Source of the DNA: Gordonia terrae
Lineage (GTDB): Bacteria; Actinomycetota; Actinomycetes; Mycobacteriales; Mycobacteriaceae
Assembly (NCBI RefSeq): GCF_001698225.1
Contig: NZ_CP016594.1
Span: 1,860,001-1,924,000 of the forward strand
Direction of reading: 5' to 3'
Length of the DNA: 64,000 nucleotides
Both the position numbers and the translations under genes were made by a program. Below are positions 59,331 to 64,000 of the stretch, one piece after another. The notes under the pieces were generated by a model that worked only from the letters and a program-made list of their open reading frames with translations, ran no database searches and was not told where the DNA came from. Position 1 is the first letter of the stretch, and each line of letters starts with the position of its first letter.

Positions 59331-60020
59331 TCAGCTCCGGCGGCCTCGCTTCAGCTCGAAGCCGGCCACGTGGCCGCGGGGGTCGTCGTCCCGCGGGGCC
59401 GTCGCCATCTCGATCTGTGTCCGCGCCTGATCGAGCACGGGGGTGTCCGGGTCGAGGACCGAGAGGTATCGGTCGTGCGCGGCCAGCGCGTGCACGGCCG
59501 TGTCGATCTGATCCTCGACCTCGACGACGTGGGTCGCCGCCGGGCCGTTCTCGAACAACCACGACGGTGGCGACTCCAGGGCGTCGTAGGTGTCGAGCAC
59601 CGCCGCCGCGAACTCCATGTGGTCACGCTGGTTCGGCATCCCCGGCGCCCATTCGGGGCCGCCGAACAGCGACACGATGACCTGCGGGCGGACGCGGTCG
59701 ACGGTCTCGGCGATCTTGGCCCGCAACTCGGGGACATTGCGGATGTCGCTGTCCGGAAAGCCCCAGAACTCGACCTCGTCGACGCCGACGATCGACGCCG
59801 ACGCGCGCTGCTCGGCTTCCCGCAGCGGGCCGCATTCGGCCGGTGCCAGACCCTCGATGCCCCGCTCGCCGCTCGAGGCCAGCGCGTACACCACGCGTCG
59901 GCCCTCGCCGGTCCAGCGGGCGACGGCCGCCGCCATCCCGTATTCGGGATCATCCGGGTGGGCGACGAGCACGAGCGCGGTCTGCCAGTCGGTGGGGAAG
60001 GGAAGCAGTTGCGCCGCCAC
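59331..60020 (-). CDS. PIG-L family zinc deacetylase
   Basis: This 229-residue LmbE/PIG-L-type protein has LVAHPDDPEYGMAAAV (HPDD zinc motif near residue 20), ALASSGERGIEG, and PNQRDHMEFAAAV (second zinc His). It is from the same superfamily as MshB and Mca but a distinct group with unknown GlcNAc-type substrate. GTG 60020 is chosen 5 bp after the fumC stop, so it is co-transcribed with fumC. Confidence 0.85.
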   Translation of the reverse strand: MAAQLLPFPTDWQTALVLVAHPDDPEYGMAAAVARWTGEGRRVVYALASSGERGIEGLAPAECGPLREAEQRASASIVGVDEVEFWGFPDSDIRNVPELRAKIAETVDRVRPQVIVSLFGGPEWAPGMPNQRDHMEFAAAVLDTYDALESPPSWLFENGPAATHVVEVEDQIDTAVHALAAHDRYLSVLDPDTPVLDQARTQIEMATAPRDDDPRGHVAGFELKRGRRS

Positions 60021-60025
60021 GGTTC

Positions 60026-61432
60026 TCAGCGCTCCCGGTCGAGATTGGCCATCTTCAGCACGTCGAGGCGGGCGTCGAGCTCGTCCTCGGTCAGCTTCTC
60101 GCCGACCAGGCCGCGGTCGATGACGGTCTCCCGGATGGTCTTGCCCTCCTTGAGGGCCTGCTTGGCCACGGCTGCCGCCTCCTCGTACCCGATGGCGCTG
60201 TTGAGCGGGGTGACGATCGAGGGCGAACTCTCCGCGAGCGTGCGCAGCCGCTCGGTGTTGGCCCGCAGGCCGGCGATGCACCGATCGGCGAACAACCGGG
60301 AGACGTTGGCGAGCAGCTTCTCCGACTCGAGGACGTTGCGCGCCATCATCGGGATGTAGACGTTGAGCTCGAACGCTCCGTTGCCACCTCCCCAGGTGAC
60401 CGCGGCGTCGTTCCCGATGACCTGCGCCGCGACCTGTGTGACCGCTTCGGGCAGAACGGGATTGACCTTGCCCGGCATGATGGAACTGCCCGGCTGCAGG
60501 TCCGGGAGGAGGATCTCACCGAGTCCGGTGAGTGGACCCGAGCCCATCCAGCGGACGTCGTTGGCGATCTTGGTGAGTGACACCGCGATCGTCTTCAGTT
60601 GACCGGAGAGTTCGACGAGCCCGTCGCGGGCCGCCTGGGCCTCGAAGTTGTCCTTCGCGAGGGTGAGGGACTCGACGCCGGTCAGCCGCACGAGTTCGGC
60701 GACGACCTTGGTGCCGAAACCGGCCGGCGCATTGAGGCCGGTACCGACGGCGGTGCCGCCGATGGGCAGTTCGCCGACGCGGGGGAGGGTCGCAGTGATC
60801 CGCTCGATACCCGCCTCGACCTGGCGCGCGTAGCCGCCGAACTCCTGACCGAGCGTGACCGGTACGGCGTCCATCAGGTGCGTGCGACCGCTCTTGACGA
60901 CCTCACGCCACTCGGTTGCCTTGTCGCCCAGCGCCTTCTGCAGGTGCTCGAGCGCCGGGATCAGATCGGTGACGGCAGCTTCGGTCGCGGCGACGTGCGT
61001 CGCCGTCGGGAACGTGTCGTTCGACGACTGGGACATGTTGACATGGTCGTTGGGGTGGACGTCCACGCCGCGTGACTTCGCGATCGACGCGATGACCTCG
61101 TTGGTGTTCATGTTCGAGCTGGTGCCCGAACCGGTCTGGAACACATCGATCGGGAACTGGTCGTCGTGGAGACCGTCGGCGATCTCGGTCGCCGCGGCGA
61201 CGATCGCGTCGGCCTTCTCTGTGTCGAGGAGGCCGAGGTCGGAGTTGACCGTGGCGCACGCCGCCTTCAGCAGTCCCATCGCGCGGATCTGCGTGCGCTC
61301 GAGCGGGCGTCCGCTGATCGGGAAGTTCTCGACCGCGCGCTGTGTCTGGGCCCGCCACAGGGCGTCGACGGGCACCCGGACCTCGCCCATGGTGTCGTGC
61401 TCGATGCGGTACTGCTCGTCTGCCTCGGTCAT
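60026..61432 (-). CDS. fumC: Fumarate hydratase class II
   Basis: This 468-residue fumarase interconverts fumarate and malate without an iron-sulfur cluster. Signature elements are [49 protein letters not shown] and the loop [12 protein letters not shown]. Collinear with Rv1098c and glpX. It lies directly downstream (6 bp) of a class I fumarase gene in the same direction, an unusual pairing of both fumarase types. Confidence 0.96.
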   Translation of the reverse strand: MTEADEQYRIEHDTMGEVRVPVDALWRAQTQRAVENFPISGRPLERTQIRAMGLLKAACATVNSDLGLLDTEKADAIVAAATEIADGLHDDQFPIDVFQTGSGTSSNMNTNEVIASIAKSRGVDVHPNDHVNMSQSSNDTFPTATHVAATEAAVTDLIPALEHLQKALGDKATEWREVVKSGRTHLMDAVPVTLGQEFGGYARQVEAGIERITATLPRVGELPIGGTAVGTGLNAPAGFGTKVVAELVRLTGVESLTLAKDNFEAQAARDGLVELSGQLKTIAVSLTKIANDVRWMGSGPLTGLGEILLPDLQPGSSIMPGKVNPVLPEAVTQVAAQVIGNDAAVTWGGGNGAFELNVYIPMMARNVLESEKLLANVSRLFADRCIAGLRANTERLRTLAESSPSIVTPLNSAIGYEEAAAVAKQALKEGKTIRETVIDRGLVGEKLTEDELDARLDVLKMANLDRER

Positions 61433-61438
61433 CGGTGA

Positions 61439-63145
<1,707 letters not shown>

Positions 63146-63257
63146 CGTATCGCCCGACGAGAACGGCCCCACGCCAGAGGTTCGCTCGTCGTCGAGCCTC
63201 GTGGACATGGGGCCGGTTCCGGGCCCGGGATCGGAAGTCACCGCACCCGGTGCGATC

Positions 63258-64000
63258 TCAGAGATCGAGACGCGAGTACCCGCGGAGCTTGGCCGGCTTG
63301 TGCACGGCCTCGATACGACGGACGGTGCCGGACTTCGACCGCATCACCAGCGACCGGGTGGTGGCACCGTTCGGCCGGTAGGTGACGCCGCGCAGCATGT
63401 CGCCGTTGGTGACACCGGTGGCGCAGAAGAAGGCGTTCTCGCCGCTGACGAGGATGTCGTTGGTCAGGACGCGGTCGAGGTCGTGGCCGGCGTCGAGGGC
63501 CTTCTGGCGCTCCTGGTCGGTCTGGGGCCACAGCTTGCCCTGGATCTCGCCGCCCATGCACTTCATCGCCACCGCGGTGATGATGCCCTCGGGGGTGCCG
63601 CCGACGCCCATCAGCATGTCGACGGTGGAGTAGTCGTCGGCCGCGGCAACGGCACCGGCGACGTCGCCGTCGGAGATGAGGCGGATCTTGGCGCCGGCCT
63701 GACGGATCTCGCCGATGAGATCGGCATGGCGCGGACGGTCGAGGACGATGACCGTCAGGTCCGCGACGTCGATCCCCTTCGCCTTGGCGACCGAGTTGAT
63801 GTTCCACTCGACGGACTCGTTGATGTTGATGGCGCCCTTGGCGTCCGGCCCGACGGCGATCTTGTCCATGTAGAACACGGCTGACGGGTCGTACATGGTG
63901 CCGCGCTCGCTGACCGCGAGCACCGAGATCGAGTTGGGGCGGCCCTCGGCCATCAGCGTGGTGCCGTCGATGGGGTCGACGGCGACATCGCAGTCGGGGC
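63258..64000 (-). CDS. glpX: Fructose-1,6-bisphosphatase class II (GlpX), 5' part beyond the window
   Basis: About 247 C-terminal residues are present and the N-terminus lies past base 64000. The first visible part carries [16 protein letters not shown], the lithium-sensitive phosphatase metal motif (DPIDGTT), followed by [25 protein letters not shown] and [10 protein letters not shown]. It dephosphorylates fructose-1,6-bisphosphate in gluconeogenesis. Collinear with Rv1099c next to fumC. The stop is followed 112 bp later by the class I fumarase gene. Confidence 0.95.
   Translation of the reverse strand, partial: PDCDVAVDPIDGTTLMAEGRPNSISVLAVSERGTMYDPSAVFYMDKIAVGPDAKGAININESVEWNINSVAKAKGIDVADLTVIVLDRPRHADLIGEIRQAGAKIRLISDGDVAGAVAAADDYSTVDMLMGVGGTPEGIITAVAMKCMGGEIQGKLWPQTDQERQKALDAGHDLDRVLTNDILVSGENAFFCATGVTNGDMLRGVTYRPNGATTRSLVMRSKSGTVRRIEAVHKPAKLRGYSRLDL

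Overview
The window looks like chromosomal DNA of a high-GC, mycolic-acid-type actinomycete, most like Gordonia or a close relative. The evidence is uniformly GC-rich codon use, a mycothiol-conjugate amidase, a short-chain Z-prenyl diphosphate synthase, and a gene backbone collinear with the Mycobacterium tuberculosis Rv1072-Rv1099c interval. That backbone runs: Bax-inhibitor-like protein, fadA3-type thiolase, SGNH hydrolase, cbs, metB, greA, DUF4307, mca, a small membrane protein, hemolysin III, Z-FPP synthase, coaA, glyA, desA2, phoH2, fumC, glpX. I recognised this order from memory and did not search for it. No transposase, integrase, prophage or CRISPR array was seen.

Region 1 (1-6.9 kb) is an L-rhamnose catabolic operon on the minus strand: mutarotase, MFS transporter, isomerase, fused aldolase/lactaldehyde dehydrogenase, rhamnulokinase, and the start of an lldD-type L-lactate dehydrogenase. 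The last three genes are joined by two ATGA overlaps. Two related palindromes with an ACGTTTCAAT core mark the two likely promoters. Region 2 (7-18.4 kb) is accessory: an SDR, a DHA2 drug exporter with a divergent TetR regulator and an elaborate operator, a secreted nuclease with an SMI1-type partner, a tRNA with anticodon UAA, an MpaB-type oxygenase, and an MMPL exporter with a TetR regulator.

Region 3 (18.3-35.8 kb) combines backbone genes for thiolysis, transsulfuration, threonine deamination, transcript cleavage and mycothiol detoxification with insertions. The insertions are an AfsR-like STAND regulator convergent with a DrrAB-like ABC exporter, and two cell-surface protein genes (DUF4352 and Ltp-type) that share a duplicated upstream region. 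Region 4 (35.8-47.3 kb) holds ornithine aminotransferase with its AsnC regulator, a DAHP synthase behind an apparent aromatic-amino-acid attenuator, a PhoD phosphatase, a PepSY membrane protein with a His-rich loop, hemolysin III, Z-FPP synthase, and a MocR/SDR/AhpD group.

Region 5 (47.3-64 kb) holds coaA, a DUF885 protein, glyA, desA2 and phoH2, then an AT-richer gap with a candidate 31-residue amphipathic peptide gene. After it come an L,D-transpeptidase-like protein, a zinc-ribbon protein, a DosR/DosS-like oxygen/redox system with a universal stress protein and a DosR-like box, and a fumarate/gluconeogenesis block (PIG-L deacetylase, class II and class I fumarases, partial glpX). Several genes have a TANNNT hexamer 6-7 nt before the start codon, the arrangement expected for leaderless transcripts. 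The observations I consider most worth follow-up are the aromatic attenuator, the duplicated upstream region of the Ltp/DUF4352 pair, the 31-residue peptide gene, the nuclease/SMI1 pair, and the tRNA(UAA) without a long variable arm.
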